Positions 1 to 5,594 are shown, numbered from the stretch's first letter. The stretch is DNA of 6,983 bases from Nitrosomonas sp. (GCA_029881855.1 JAOULU010000089.1:1-6983), one strand, 5' to 3'. Program-made: numbers and translations. The notes: a model not told the origin generated them from the sequence alone.

Positions 1-1200
1 GGTTGCACCACGTGCATTGGGAATGCGGGCCCATTGGCAGAGCCAATCGAAGAGGCCATTGTTCAGCATGATTTAATTTGTGCGGCGGTGCTTTCTGGTA
101 ATCGTAATTTTGAGGCCAGGATTCACACCAATATTCGCGCTAACTTCTTGTCTTCACCGCCATTGGTTGTGGCCTATGCCATTGCTGGCACCATACTGAA
201 AGACCTGACTACCGAGCCATTAGGTATTGGTAAAGATAATAAGCCTGTTTGGTTGAAAGATATCTGGCCAAGTAGTGAGGAAATACATGCTTTGCTAAAA
301 TCTGCAACCAATGCTGATACGTTCCGTCAACTGTATGGTAATTTAACGAAAGATCACCCACTCTGGAACAATATTACATCGGTAACAGGGCAAACGTATA
401 ACTGGCCAGAGTCAACTTATATTGCCGAGCCACCTTTTTTTGAGGATTTCTCGTTGCAACCCGGTGCTGCAAATACAACAAATAGCATAAGCAATGCTTA
501 TGCTCTGGGTATTTTTGGTGACTCAGTCACCACTGACCACATCAGTCCTGCCGGTGCTATTAAAGAAGCTTCTCCGGCGGGAGAATATTTGAAGGCCAAT
601 CAAGTATCAAAAAATGATTTTAATAGCTACGGTTCACGCCGAGGTAATCATGAAATCATGATGCGGGGCACATTTGCTAATGTGCGCATCAAGAATCTGA
701 TGGTTCCAGGTAGTGAGGGTGGCGTGACCCTTTATCAGGGTGGTGCAGATCGCGCGGCCGAGCAAATGAGTATTTACGATGCGGCCATGAAATATCAGTC
801 ACAAGGTATTCCTACTGTTGTCTTTGGCGGCAAGGAATACGGTACAGGATCAAGTCGGGACTGGGCTGCTAAAGGCACGCAACTACTTGGTGTAAAAGCG
901 GTTATCGTCACCAGTTTTGAGCGTATCCACCGTAGTAATCTGATTGGTATGGGTGTTCTTCCACTGCAATTTAAAGGCAGTGATAATGTACAGTCATTGG
1001 GGATCGAGGGCAATGACCAATTTGATATTCTAGGCTTGGACGATTTAAAGCCACAGCAGGACGTTACATTAGTAATTCGTAAGCAAGATGGCACGCAAAA
1101 AGAAGTTGCGTTACTATGCCGAATTGACACCAGTATTGAAGTGGATTATTACCAGCATGGCGGTATTTTGCCTTATGTTTTAAGAGAGCTTACCAAGTAA
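1..1200 (+). CDS. acnA: Aconitate hydratase A, C-terminal part (5' end outside window)
   Basis: Aconitase interconverts citrate and isocitrate through cis-aconitate in the cytosolic TCA and glyoxylate cycles, using a [4Fe-4S] cluster. The frame is open from base 1, so 399 residues are seen, a little under half of a typical AcnA of about 890. The fragment opens with [12 protein letters not shown], whose two cysteines are cluster ligands; the third ligand lies upstream, outside the window. Next come SGNRNFE (about residues 32-38), SPPLVVAYA (about 52-60) and the swivel-domain signatures [13 protein letters not shown] (about 173-185), [10 protein letters not shown] and [13 protein letters not shown] (about 280-292, with the active-site Ser and Arg). 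[14 protein letters not shown] and the C-terminal CRIDT follow. The [19 protein letters not shown] stretch is typical of AcnA/IRP1-type enzymes and argues against AcnB or AcnD. The reading frame is intact and ends at TAA, followed by a terminator about 40 nt on. Identification is very secure; only the start is missing. Confidence 0.97.
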   Translation, partial: GCTTCIGNAGPLAEPIEEAIVQHDLICAAVLSGNRNFEARIHTNIRANFLSSPPLVVAYAIAGTILKDLTTEPLGIGKDNKPVWLKDIWPSSEEIHALLKSATNADTFRQLYGNLTKDHPLWNNITSVTGQTYNWPESTYIAEPPFFEDFSLQPGAANTTNSISNAYALGIFGDSVTTDHISPAGAIKEASPAGEYLKANQVSKNDFNSYGSRRGNHEIMMRGTFANVRIKNLMVPGSEGGVTLYQGGADRAAEQMSIYDAAMKYQSQGIPTVVFGGKEYGTGSSRDWAAKGTQLLGVKAVIVTSFERIHRSNLIGMGVLPLQFKGSDNVQSLGIEGNDQFDILGLDDLKPQQDVTLVIRKQDGTQKEVALLCRIDTSIEVDYYQHGGILPYVLRELTK

Positions 1201-1239
1201 CGCCGAAAACATCTTTCATCGATGATAATAGCGTAAACG

Positions 1240-1270
1240 AAAACCGCGCAGTATAAGTGCGGTTTTTTTT
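1240..1270 (+). terminator. Rho-independent terminator of the aconitase gene
   Basis: A 10-bp stem (AAAACCGCGC at 1240-1249 pairing with GTGCGGTTTT at 1257-1266, one G-T wobble) has a 7-nt loop, AGTATAA, and runs into eight Ts (1263-1270). It begins 40 nt after the aconitase stop codon. The geometry is canonical, and it should insulate the FNR-type promoter further on from aconitase transcription. Confidence 0.88.
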
Positions 1271-1281
1271 GTGTTTGTTCT

Positions 1282-1306
1282 ACACATCAACCCTGATATG
1301 TTTTTT
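1282..1306 (+). terminator. Possible second, weaker terminator
   Basis: ACACATCA (1282-1289) and TGATATGT (1294-1301) form a stem of seven pairs with one C/A mismatch around the loop ACCC, followed by a T6 run (1301-1306). It lies just after the strong terminator and may act as a back-up. The stem is AT-rich with a mismatch, so it could be chance. Confidence 0.3.
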
Positions 1307-1320
1307 ATGTGTGTCCTGCA

Positions 1321-1334
1321 TTGATTTGTATCAA
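1321..1334 (+). promoter_or_regulatory. FNR/Anr-type binding site
   Basis: TTGATTTGTATCAA matches the FNR/Anr consensus TTGAT-N4-ATCAA at all ten specified positions. FNR-type regulators bind such sites as [4Fe-4S] dimers when oxygen is low. The centre (1327/1328) lies about 42 bp upstream of the start site predicted from the TATAAT at 1358, which is the spacing of class II FNR-activated promoters. The site is symmetric; its placement against the -10 box points to rightward transcription toward the membrane-protein gene at 1636. That a regulator binds here is inferred from sequence alone. Confidence 0.78.
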
Positions 1335-1370
1335 AAAAACAAAGAGTAAAAAAAGAGTATAATCCCGGGT
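1335..1370 (+). promoter_or_regulatory. Promoter core with perfect TATAAT -10
   Basis: TATAAT at 1358-1363 is a consensus -10 box, giving a start site near 1370. At the right spacing upstream there is only AAAAAC (1335-1340), so no -35 hexamer is recognisable. A consensus -10 with no -35, beneath an activator box at about -42, is the usual architecture of an activator-dependent promoter. The transcript would begin just before the 1380 palindrome and carry a leader of about 265 nt to the ATG at 1636. Confidence 0.65.
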
Positions 1371-1635
1371 CAAGTAAAAGCCTGAATATCGCGATATTCA
1401 GGCGAATAGTTTTTGTACTTAAGTATTTGTGCTAAGAAAAGAGATAAGATTGATTCAGTTGGTCGTGCATAGTCATTTCAATAACGATGGATCAGAACAA
1501 CGATCCTCCTGTCCTATTTCCCAGTTTAATTATCTTTAAGTTCGGAAGCTATTTGCCGGAATAACCTTATTGGGGCTAATTTAAAAAATAGTTTTAAAGT
1601 TTAGAACACCGAAAATAATACAAAAAGAGGTGAGT
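1370..1635 (+). other. Long structured leader, possible regulatory or small RNA
   Basis: From the predicted start site to the ATG at 1636 there are about 265 nt with no convincing ORF. Besides the 1380 palindrome it holds a small stem GGATC/GATCC (1489-1493 with 1502-1506) that leads directly into CCTCCT (1505-1510), a sequence complementary to Shine-Dalgarno motifs. I see no clear terminator inside it, so the simplest reading is a long 5' leader of the membrane-protein mRNA. A processed or independent FNR-controlled small RNA is possible but unproven. It matches no riboswitch class I recognise. Confidence 0.3.
1380..1403. repeat. 24-nt perfect palindrome, potential 5'-leader hairpin
   Basis: Bases 1380-1403 form an uninterrupted 24-nt palindrome with arms GCCTGAATATCG / CGATATTCAGGC. 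It starts about 10 nt after the predicted start site, so in RNA it would be a stable stem of about 10 bp with a short loop near the 5' end. GAATAGTTTTTG follows; the T-run sits 7 nt from the stem, which is poor for a terminator. Options are a transcript-stabilising 5' hairpin, an attenuator, or a DNA operator overlapping the promoter region. A 10-nt palindrome, TACTTAAGTA, follows at 1416-1425. Confidence 0.6.
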
Positions 1636-2409
1636 ATGTGTTGGAGTGGTGAAGCGTCAGCGGTTCTTGCTGCTGCTGGTATTGGTACGGCTATTTATGT
1701 TGCAAGAAAAGGGGAATCAAAGGAGCTTTGGATACCACTATCCTATTTTGCATTAATGGAGTTATTGCAAGCGGTTACATATATTTATATTGATCGCTGT
1801 GACAGTCCATATAATCAAATGCTCACGTTGTTTGGCTATTTGCATGTCGCATTCCAACCATTTTTTGCCAATATGGTTGCGATGTACTTCGTTCCTGAGC
1901 ATATCAAGAAAAAAATTTCGACCACGGTCTATAGTTTATGCGCCATAGCGGCCATTGCCATATTGGTAAAAATGTATCCATTTGCATGGGCTGGAACCTG
2001 TAATATCGGTGTAGAAGGTTTCTGTGGCGCATACACCTGCTCAACTTCTGGCGAGTGGCATATTGCTTGGCAATTGCCGTTAAACGGTTTGCTGTCTGAG
2101 CCACAAGCATATCTGTTTGGTTTTGAATGGGGTTTACATGCGTTGATTTATATCCTCGCCGCGTTTGTTATGCCTTTTATCTACGGTTCTTGGCGCTTCG
2201 TTAGCTTTCACTTTTTGGTTGGTCCATTCATCTCCGATATTTTGACCAATGACCCCAATGAATTCTCAGCCGTATGGTGCTTATTTTCAATTGCCTTGTG
2301 TGTTTCTGTCATTAAAACACCCATTAGAAAGCACCTGCATGTTAAAAACTGGTTCTTTTATAATAATAAAGCCAAACAACAGCGGGAACGGTCCATAACA
2401 CAACCCTAG
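1636..2409 (+). CDS. Seven-helix membrane protein with N-terminal MCWS motif, unknown function
   Basis: This 257-residue integral membrane protein has no assigned role. ATG 1636 is preferred over the in-frame GTG at 1630, because GAGG at 1627-1630 then lies 5 nt ahead and the protein begins MCWS, the hallmark of a family I recall being catalogued as DUF5765 (memory only, not checked). Hydrophobic segments lie near residues 5-23, 32-52, 62-86, 97-115, 158-180, 184-204 and 211-227, giving about seven helices. Notable features are HVAFQPFFAN (70-79), a cysteine-bearing loop between helices 4 and 5 (Cys122, 130, 135) and the late conserved-looking GPFISDILTNDPNEFSAVW. The C-terminal tail is basic. 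The gene lies downstream of the FNR-type promoter, suggesting more expression at low oxygen (inference). The GST gene follows after 92 nt on the same strand. Confidence 0.85.
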   Translation: MCWSGEASAVLAAAGIGTAIYVARKGESKELWIPLSYFALMELLQAVTYIYIDRCDSPYNQMLTLFGYLHVAFQPFFANMVAMYFVPEHIKKKISTTVYSLCAIAAIAILVKMYPFAWAGTCNIGVEGFCGAYTCSTSGEWHIAWQLPLNGLLSEPQAYLFGFEWGLHALIYILAAFVMPFIYGSWRFVSFHFLVGPFISDILTNDPNEFSAVWCLFSIALCVSVIKTPIRKHLHVKNWFFYNNKAKQQRERSITQP

Positions 2410-2451
2410 ACGGTCATTAAATGCGATACTATTTTGTTCATGATGTGCATG

Positions 2452-2478
2452 TACTCTCTGGCTGTTTGCGCGAGAGTA
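2452..2478. repeat. Inverted repeat upstream of the GST gene
   Basis: TACTCTC (2452-2458) and GAGAGTA (2472-2478) form a perfect 7-bp stem around 13 nt. It ends 12 nt before the GST Shine-Dalgarno sequence. No T-run follows, so it is a poor terminator; it could be an operator or an mRNA hairpin in the GST leader. I found no convincing promoter between 2410 and 2491, which leaves read-through from the membrane-protein gene possible. Confidence 0.3.
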
Positions 2479-2501
2479 GAACTTATATTTGAGGAGAAAA
2501 T

Positions 2502-3110
2502 ATGATTACCCTGTATGGTATTGGATGGTCACGAGCAAACTATGTGCTTTTTACGCTAGAAGAACTGGGTCTTGAGTTTAAGCATATTAAACTGCACCCG
2601 TTTGAAGACGAAAAGAATTCACCGGAGTATCTCAACCTGAATCCAATGGGTCAGTTGCCTACACTGGTTGATGGGGATTTGGTGTTAACAGAATCGATGG
2701 CGATCAATTTTTATCTTGCCAGAAAATACGGTGATGGGAAGTTATGGCCTGATCAATTAGAAGATGAAGCGCAGGTATACAAATGGACGTTCTTCGCGAT
2801 AACTGAGTTAGAAAAGCCATGTGTGGATATTGTTATTCAGAAAAACTTTGTAGATGAAAAAGATAGAAATTTTGACCTAATTAAAAGGTCTGAAAAAAGT
2901 CTTATCAAGCCACTGGGTGTGTTAGATAGCGCCCTTGCAGGTAAAGATTATCTGGCCGCCAATCAATTTAGTATTGTCGATATTAATGTAGCGAGTGTTT
3001 TGTCTTATGCGCTGAGTGCTGAATTTGATTTTTCACCTTATCAAAATTTGCAACGCTATCTGAATAATATTTTATCTAGGCCGGCACGTAAGAGAGCTGA
3101 AGCTGCTTGA
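2502..3110 (+). CDS. Glutathione S-transferase family protein
   Basis: This 202-residue cytosolic GST is of normal family length. The start is fixed by GAGGAG at 2491-2496, 5 nt before ATG 2502. The N-terminal thioredoxin-like domain (about 1-78) has Ser10 in GIGWSRANYV, at the position of the catalytic Ser that activates glutathione. GQLPTL carries the conserved cis-Pro53, and TES (63-65) forms the gamma-glutamyl binding site. The helical C-terminal domain (about 88-202) contains the N-capping box SIVDI (157-161). These enzymes conjugate or reduce electrophiles with glutathione, but subfamily and substrate cannot be read from sequence. It is co-directional with the membrane-protein gene 92 nt upstream and could be cotranscribed with it. 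No clear terminator follows; the hairpin element at 3193 may serve. A non-catalytic stress-protein role is the main alternative. Confidence 0.92.
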   Translation: MITLYGIGWSRANYVLFTLEELGLEFKHIKLHPFEDEKNSPEYLNLNPMGQLPTLVDGDLVLTESMAINFYLARKYGDGKLWPDQLEDEAQVYKWTFFAITELEKPCVDIVIQKNFVDEKDRNFDLIKRSEKSLIKPLGVLDSALAGKDYLAANQFSIVDINVASVLSYALSAEFDFSPYQNLQRYLNNILSRPARKRAEAA

Positions 3111-3141
3111 ATCATTTATTTGTTGTGGTTAGGGAATCGCT

Positions 3142-3185
3142 GTCATTACTTGGACAATCAAAGCGTCAATTACTATCAATCAAAG
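3142..3185 (+). repeat. Imperfect tandem duplication, about 22-nt unit
   Basis: Unit 1 (3142-3163) and unit 2 (3165-3185) share, in order, GTCA, TTACT and CAATCAAAG, with small indels between the blocks. It lies just left of the hairpin element at 3193. A further direct repeat, CAAAGGGG (3181-3188 and 3192-3199), bridges the duplication and the element's left arm, which hints at slippage or an imprecise insertion at this junction. Confidence 0.5.
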
Positions 3186-3192
3186 GGGTAAC

Positions 3193-3281
3193 AAAGGGGG
3201 CAGACTCGATTGTTCTGTTAAATTGAGTAATATTTGCTTCATCTTTAATAAGAAATGTTACCAATCTAGTCTGATCCCTTT
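3193..3281. mobile_element. REP/MITE-like 89-nt hairpin element, non-coding
   Basis: The two ends are inverted repeats: AAAGGGGGCAGACTCGATT (3193-3211) pairs with AATCTAGTCTGATCCCTTT (3263-3281) in 17 of 19 positions, counting one G-T. Inside, GTAATATTT (3227-3235) pairs fully with AAATGTTAC (3253-3261), one wobble included, around a 17-nt loop, leaving a 15-nt bulge on the left. The whole unit therefore folds into one long hairpin. The outer arm resembles the GGGGTCAGACTCGATT-type ends I associate with repeats mobilised by REP-associated (IS200-like) tyrosine transposases; that link is from memory. No transposase is present and no target duplication is evident, so it would be non-autonomous. 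It lies between the convergent GST and lipoprotein genes. Confidence 0.65.
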
Positions 3282-3326
3282 AATTTATGGAGTATGCAGA
3301 TATTAAGACCCTAATTATTATCCTCG

Positions 3327-3929
3327 CTACCACTTAACAGTCTCGGCTTCAGAGAGTGCCTTGATCCATTTTTCTCTTTTTTCTGGTGACAATGCCTTGG
3401 TCTTTGCCGTATAAGAAAGACGAAATACATTGAATTTTCCATAAATAACTCTGACAATTTCATGCTGATCAGCATCAGGCGGACAGTTTTTTGTTTTCCA
3501 TTCATACAAAATGCTTTCTTCTTTTGTCTTGGGCGGCAACTGAGTTTCTATCTCGTTCCAGTCAATAGTTGGGCACTTCTTAGACAGTTCTTTTTGTTGA
3601 CCACTCACAAAGGCAACTATAGATTCAGGAGCTGTTGACTTACTTATAGTGTGAATAGTAAATAGCTCTGACCAGTTGTCAATTTTTTCTCCAGGTAGCA
3701 CAAACTCCGTAATCATTTGGTTTTGCTCCAGTGCTTCATGTCCAACCTTCCACTCTTTGAAGTCAAAACCACCGGAAATAGCTTCATTCTGGGGACCCAT
3801 GCCGGCGCAGCCCGACAGAATTATGGCTGTGCATACACAAGTGCCACATATGCTGATTGTCATTTGAAAACGAGATACGTTGAATTTCCAGGAAGTCAGG
3901 CGCATGAAATATAGAATGCTGTTGATCAT
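3327..3929 (-). CDS. Putative outer-membrane or periplasmic lipoprotein, unknown function
   Basis: This 200-residue protein carries a long lipoprotein signal: a hydrophobic segment ends in the lipobox LSGC, so Cys41 would be lipidated after cleavage by signal peptidase II. The residue after Cys is Ala, not Asp, which favours outer-membrane sorting under the E. coli rule. The start at 3929 is supported by GGAGG (3939-3935), 5 nt upstream; Met23 would give a more normal signal length but has no better ribosome site. The mature part is hydrophilic, with a motif ITEFVLPGEKIDNWSELFTI (73-92) and two further cysteines (119, 149) that could form a disulfide. I recognise this only as a recurring hypothetical-protein type in Proteobacteria. 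A likely promoter lies about 70 nt upstream. It converges on the GST gene. Confidence 0.78.
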   Translation of the reverse strand: MINSILYFMRLTSWKFNVSRFQMTISICGTCVCTAIILSGCAGMGPQNEAISGGFDFKEWKVGHEALEQNQMITEFVLPGEKIDNWSELFTIHTISKSTAPESIVAFVSGQQKELSKKCPTIDWNEIETQLPPKTKEESILYEWKTKNCPPDADQHEIVRVIYGKFNVFRLSYTAKTKALSPEKREKWIKALSEAETVKW

Positions 3930-4007
3930 TTAAACCTCCGTAGTAATGTTGTAAATCTAAGCAGGTCGTCCCTAGACCTGAGTGTGAAAGAGGCGCAGCA
4001 ACTTAAT

Positions 4008-4035
4008 ATCATACCCCAAATACCAAAATGAACAA
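4008..4035 (-). promoter_or_regulatory. Candidate sigma70 promoter of the lipoprotein gene
   Basis: On the minus strand, TTGTTC (4035-4030) and TATGAT (4013-4008) are 16 bp apart. The -10 matches 5 of 6 and the -35 only 3 of 6. A start site near 4001 would give a leader of about 70 nt, which includes a small hairpin CAGGTC/GACCTG (3962-3967 with 3975-3980). Confidence 0.4.
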
Positions 4036-4141
4036 GAGACAATACCAGCCCTGAATTCAGGGGGTTACATAAGTCAAGATCGTTGTAAGTGATGTGCCCG
4101 TGGCGCATGCGGTAGAGGTTTATGTTGCAAATAGCAAAATC

Positions 4142-4181
4142 AAAAGGGTCAGTCTTGATTGTTCTTGTAAGTTTAGAACAA
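4142..4181 (+). repeat. Degenerate left-end copy of the hairpin element
   Basis: Bases 4142-4165 match 3193-3216 (the left arm of the hairpin element and the next five bases) at 20 of 24 positions without gaps, including the blocks TCTTGATTGTTCT here and ACTCGATTGTTCT there. The matching right arm is not visible downstream. Instead, TTGTTCT (4159-4165) pairs perfectly with AGAACAA (4175-4181), forming its own 7-bp hairpin. It is probably a solo or decayed end of the same repeat family. Confidence 0.5.
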
Positions 4182-4240
4182 AGCAGGTTGGGTGTGGTGT
4201 TTGTTGCCTTGCTGAGCTGAGGCGCAGGAATTGTTTTTTA

Positions 4241-4534
4241 TTAGATTTTATTCTTTTCGCAAGTAGAGAGAATATCTTCTCGGAACTGGTTGACACTCCG
4301 GTTCTGCATAAGCTCTGTGCTTTGTCTTTGTTTGTCGTAGGCAATAATGACTATTGCTTCATTTCCCACGCTGTTTGGCAGTTGCATCATTTTATCTAGT
4401 GACATGCCTGCTTGCCGTGCCTTCATTATTGATGCCGCTATTTCACCTACCTCTGTGCAGTTGTCACGTTTATCATCTGCATAAATCGGGGTTGTTAAGA
4501 TTGAAAAAAATACGGCTAATATGAGTATTCTCAT
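4241..4534 (-). CDS. Small exported protein with two cysteines, unknown function
   Basis: This 97-residue protein has a clean Sec signal peptide: MRI, a hydrophobic core to about residue 15, then PIYA-DD with likely cleavage after Ala19. The mature part is about 78 residues, mostly helical by composition. One cysteine lies near each end (Cys26, Cys92) and would probably form a disulfide in the periplasm. The pattern CTEVGEIAASIMKARQAG, a mid AYDKQR and a final FREDILSTC resembles a recurring family of small hypothetical proteins in marine and other gammaproteobacteria (recall, no name known). The start at 4534 is fixed by AAGGA (4545-4541), 6 nt upstream, and a good promoter precedes it. A shorter frame overlaps it on the same strand, but only this one has signal peptide, ribosome site and promoter. 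Confidence 0.8.
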   Translation of the reverse strand: MRILILAVFFSILTTPIYADDKRDNCTEVGEIAASIMKARQAGMSLDKMMQLPNSVGNEAIVIIAYDKQRQSTELMQNRSVNQFREDILSTCEKNKI

Positions 4535-4573
4535 GATTTGTCCTTTAGAACCAGGATGTTAAATTTAAAATGC

Positions 4574-4603
4574 ATTATTTTGAGTCAGTGAATTCAACGT
4601 CAA
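4574..4603 (-). promoter_or_regulatory. Sigma70-like promoter of the small exported protein gene
   Basis: On the minus strand, TTGACG (4603-4598, 5 of 6) and AATAAT (4579-4574, 5 of 6) are 18 bp apart. The predicted start site is near 4567, giving a leader of about 33 nt that contains the AAGGA ribosome site. This is one of the best promoter matches in the window. Confidence 0.6.
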
Positions 4604-4943
4604 AGTGTGTTGCAGATGAGGAAAGTTGAGTATCAAGTGTAACTCTGCTTCGCATTTTCGGGATTTAGATGGCAGAGACTAAACGATAATCTAGCTATAT
4701 CTTATCTCAAGAACACGTGTGAATGTATTTTATCTTCAATAGCTTGCTGTTTTGTTTCTTTGTGAAAGTGAGATTGAATGTGGCAATGTGTATATGGGGC
4801 GATATTACAGCAACAGCACAAACTATAGGGTTAATTGTATTGCGACAGGGTCTGTTTGGTTTGAACGATGCTGAATAAAGCAACGAAACCAATCTGCATG
4901 ATATAAAATCCATCCTTTGTTTTTAATTGATCAAAGATTGTTT
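4604..4943. other. Intergenic stretch between divergent genes, one doubtful small ORF
   Basis: Upstream regions of the divergent genes at 4534 (-) and 4944 (+) meet here. The right part carries an extended -10 promoter near 4899. A 51-codon plus-strand ORF, 4723-4878, ends in a segment of fairly protein-like composition (ITATAQTIGLIVLRQGLFGL), but neither its first ATG nor the internal ATG at 4786 has a ribosome site, so I do not call it a gene. Bases 4604-4720 show only a short ACACGTGT palindrome (4713-4720) and a weak 6-bp inverted repeat. Confidence 0.5.
4899..4907 (+). promoter_or_regulatory. Extended -10 promoter for the 4944 gene
   Basis: TGATATAAA is an extended -10 element (TGn followed by TATAAA, 5 of 6), and no -35 is recognisable at the usual distance, as is common for this class. 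The start site would be near 4914, giving a leader of about 30 nt to ATG 4944. That placement argues against the in-frame TTG at 4917 as the start codon. Confidence 0.5.
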
Positions 4944-5549
4944 ATGCCAGCCAGTACCCAATCATCATCTCGCCGATTCCAGCTTGTTATTGGCATCAGT
5001 ATTATCGTGATTTTTATCATGGTTGGTATATTCCTGGGAACAAGCTCGCAGGGTGATTCGTCAGAAACCTATCCAAAAGGTTTCCGTGGTAATACTTGCA
5101 CGATTGAAACTGAAACGCTCACGGTCGGCTATTCCAGTTATTATTTGACGGGCGACTACCAAGGCATAGAAGGCGAAATCAGAACACCCTATATGCCCGT
5201 GCAGTGCAATAGAATACCCCAGCCGGGCATGCTAAATATTGCGATAGACCTGCTGCATCCAGACTCAGTTCGCGATGTGCCACTGGCGTTACGTTTGGTC
5301 AAAATTAATGTGTTTGATGATGAGACGTTTGAAGAGCAAGATGTGCTTTCTATCCCGCCCCAAACCTATCCCTCTGGTGTCATTACGCAGGCATTCAGGC
5401 TGGATGAGATCGGCTACTATATTGTTTACCTAGATGGAACCAGCCCAGAAAATGTTCAGTATTTGGTGCGGGTTCCTGTGACTGTTGGTCACGATTGGAA
5501 AGATGATGTCAGAAATTTCTTACCACCAATTCTGAGAAAGTTTATCTAG
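4944..5549 (+). CDS. Membrane-anchored periplasmic protein, unknown function
   Basis: This 201-residue protein has one N-terminal anchor: a short Ser- and Arg-containing tail, then a strongly hydrophobic helix at about residues 13-33, leaving about 168 residues probably in the periplasm. The soluble part is rich in Tyr, Pro and alternating hydrophobic stretches (ALRLVKINVF, YYIVYLD, VQYLVRVPVTV), suggesting a beta-sandwich-like fold. Its two cysteines (Cys52, Cys88) could form a disulfide. It ends in a short basic, hydrophobic tail. ATG 4944 is preferred to TTG 4917 because of the upstream promoter, although the ribosome site (AAAG near 4933) is weak. I do not recognise the family. It converges on the transporter gene with 45 nt between stop codons and no obvious terminator. 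Confidence 0.75.
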   Translation: MPASTQSSSRRFQLVIGISIIVIFIMVGIFLGTSSQGDSSETYPKGFRGNTCTIETETLTVGYSSYYLTGDYQGIEGEIRTPYMPVQCNRIPQPGMLNIAIDLLHPDSVRDVPLALRLVKINVFDDETFEEQDVLSIPPQTYPSGVITQAFRLDEIGYYIVYLDGTSPENVQYLVRVPVTVGHDWKDDVRNFLPPILRKFI

Positions 5550-5594
5550 TGTCGATAATTCTTTGCTTGTCATTGAGTATTTACATCAACAGAA

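Larger units (their letters stand above)
3930..4240. other. Gene-free stretch between the two minus-strand envelope genes
   Basis: These 311 nt hold the lipoprotein ribosome site and promoter, the leader hairpin at 3962-3980, a 14-nt perfect palindrome CCCTGAATTCAGGG (4049-4062) and a decayed half-copy of the hairpin element (4142-4181). The palindrome lies some 15 nt upstream of the candidate -35 and could be an operator. Open frames here are short, look random in composition and lack ribosome sites. I see no terminator for the gene that ends at 4241. Confidence 0.55.

Noticed and set aside
795..1130. Minus-strand ORF of 111 codons
   Set aside because: Lies wholly inside the aconitase gene on the other strand; its Ser-, Pro- and Arg-rich composition is typical of a shadow frame and it has no ribosome site.
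1380..1415. Palindrome plus T-run as an intrinsic terminator
   Set aside because: The T5 run begins 7 nt after the stem, too far for a standard terminator; kept instead as a leader hairpin or operator candidate.
1904..2110. Minus-strand ORF of 68 codons
   Set aside because: Antisense to the seven-helix membrane protein gene, with no recognisable features.
3311..3505. Minus-strand ORF of 64 codons overlapping the lipoprotein gene
   Set aside because: Same strand but shifted frame within the 3' part of the lipoprotein gene, which has the signal peptide and ribosome site. I considered a frameshift, but the 200-residue frame is intact.
4094..4399. Plus-strand ORF of 101 codons
   Set aside because: Antisense to the small exported protein and running through the degenerate repeat; cysteine-rich, random-looking composition and no ribosome site.
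4917..4943. Upstream TTG start for the 4944 gene
   Set aside because: It would fall only about 3 nt after the predicted start site and has no ribosome site; the extra residues add nothing to the membrane anchor.
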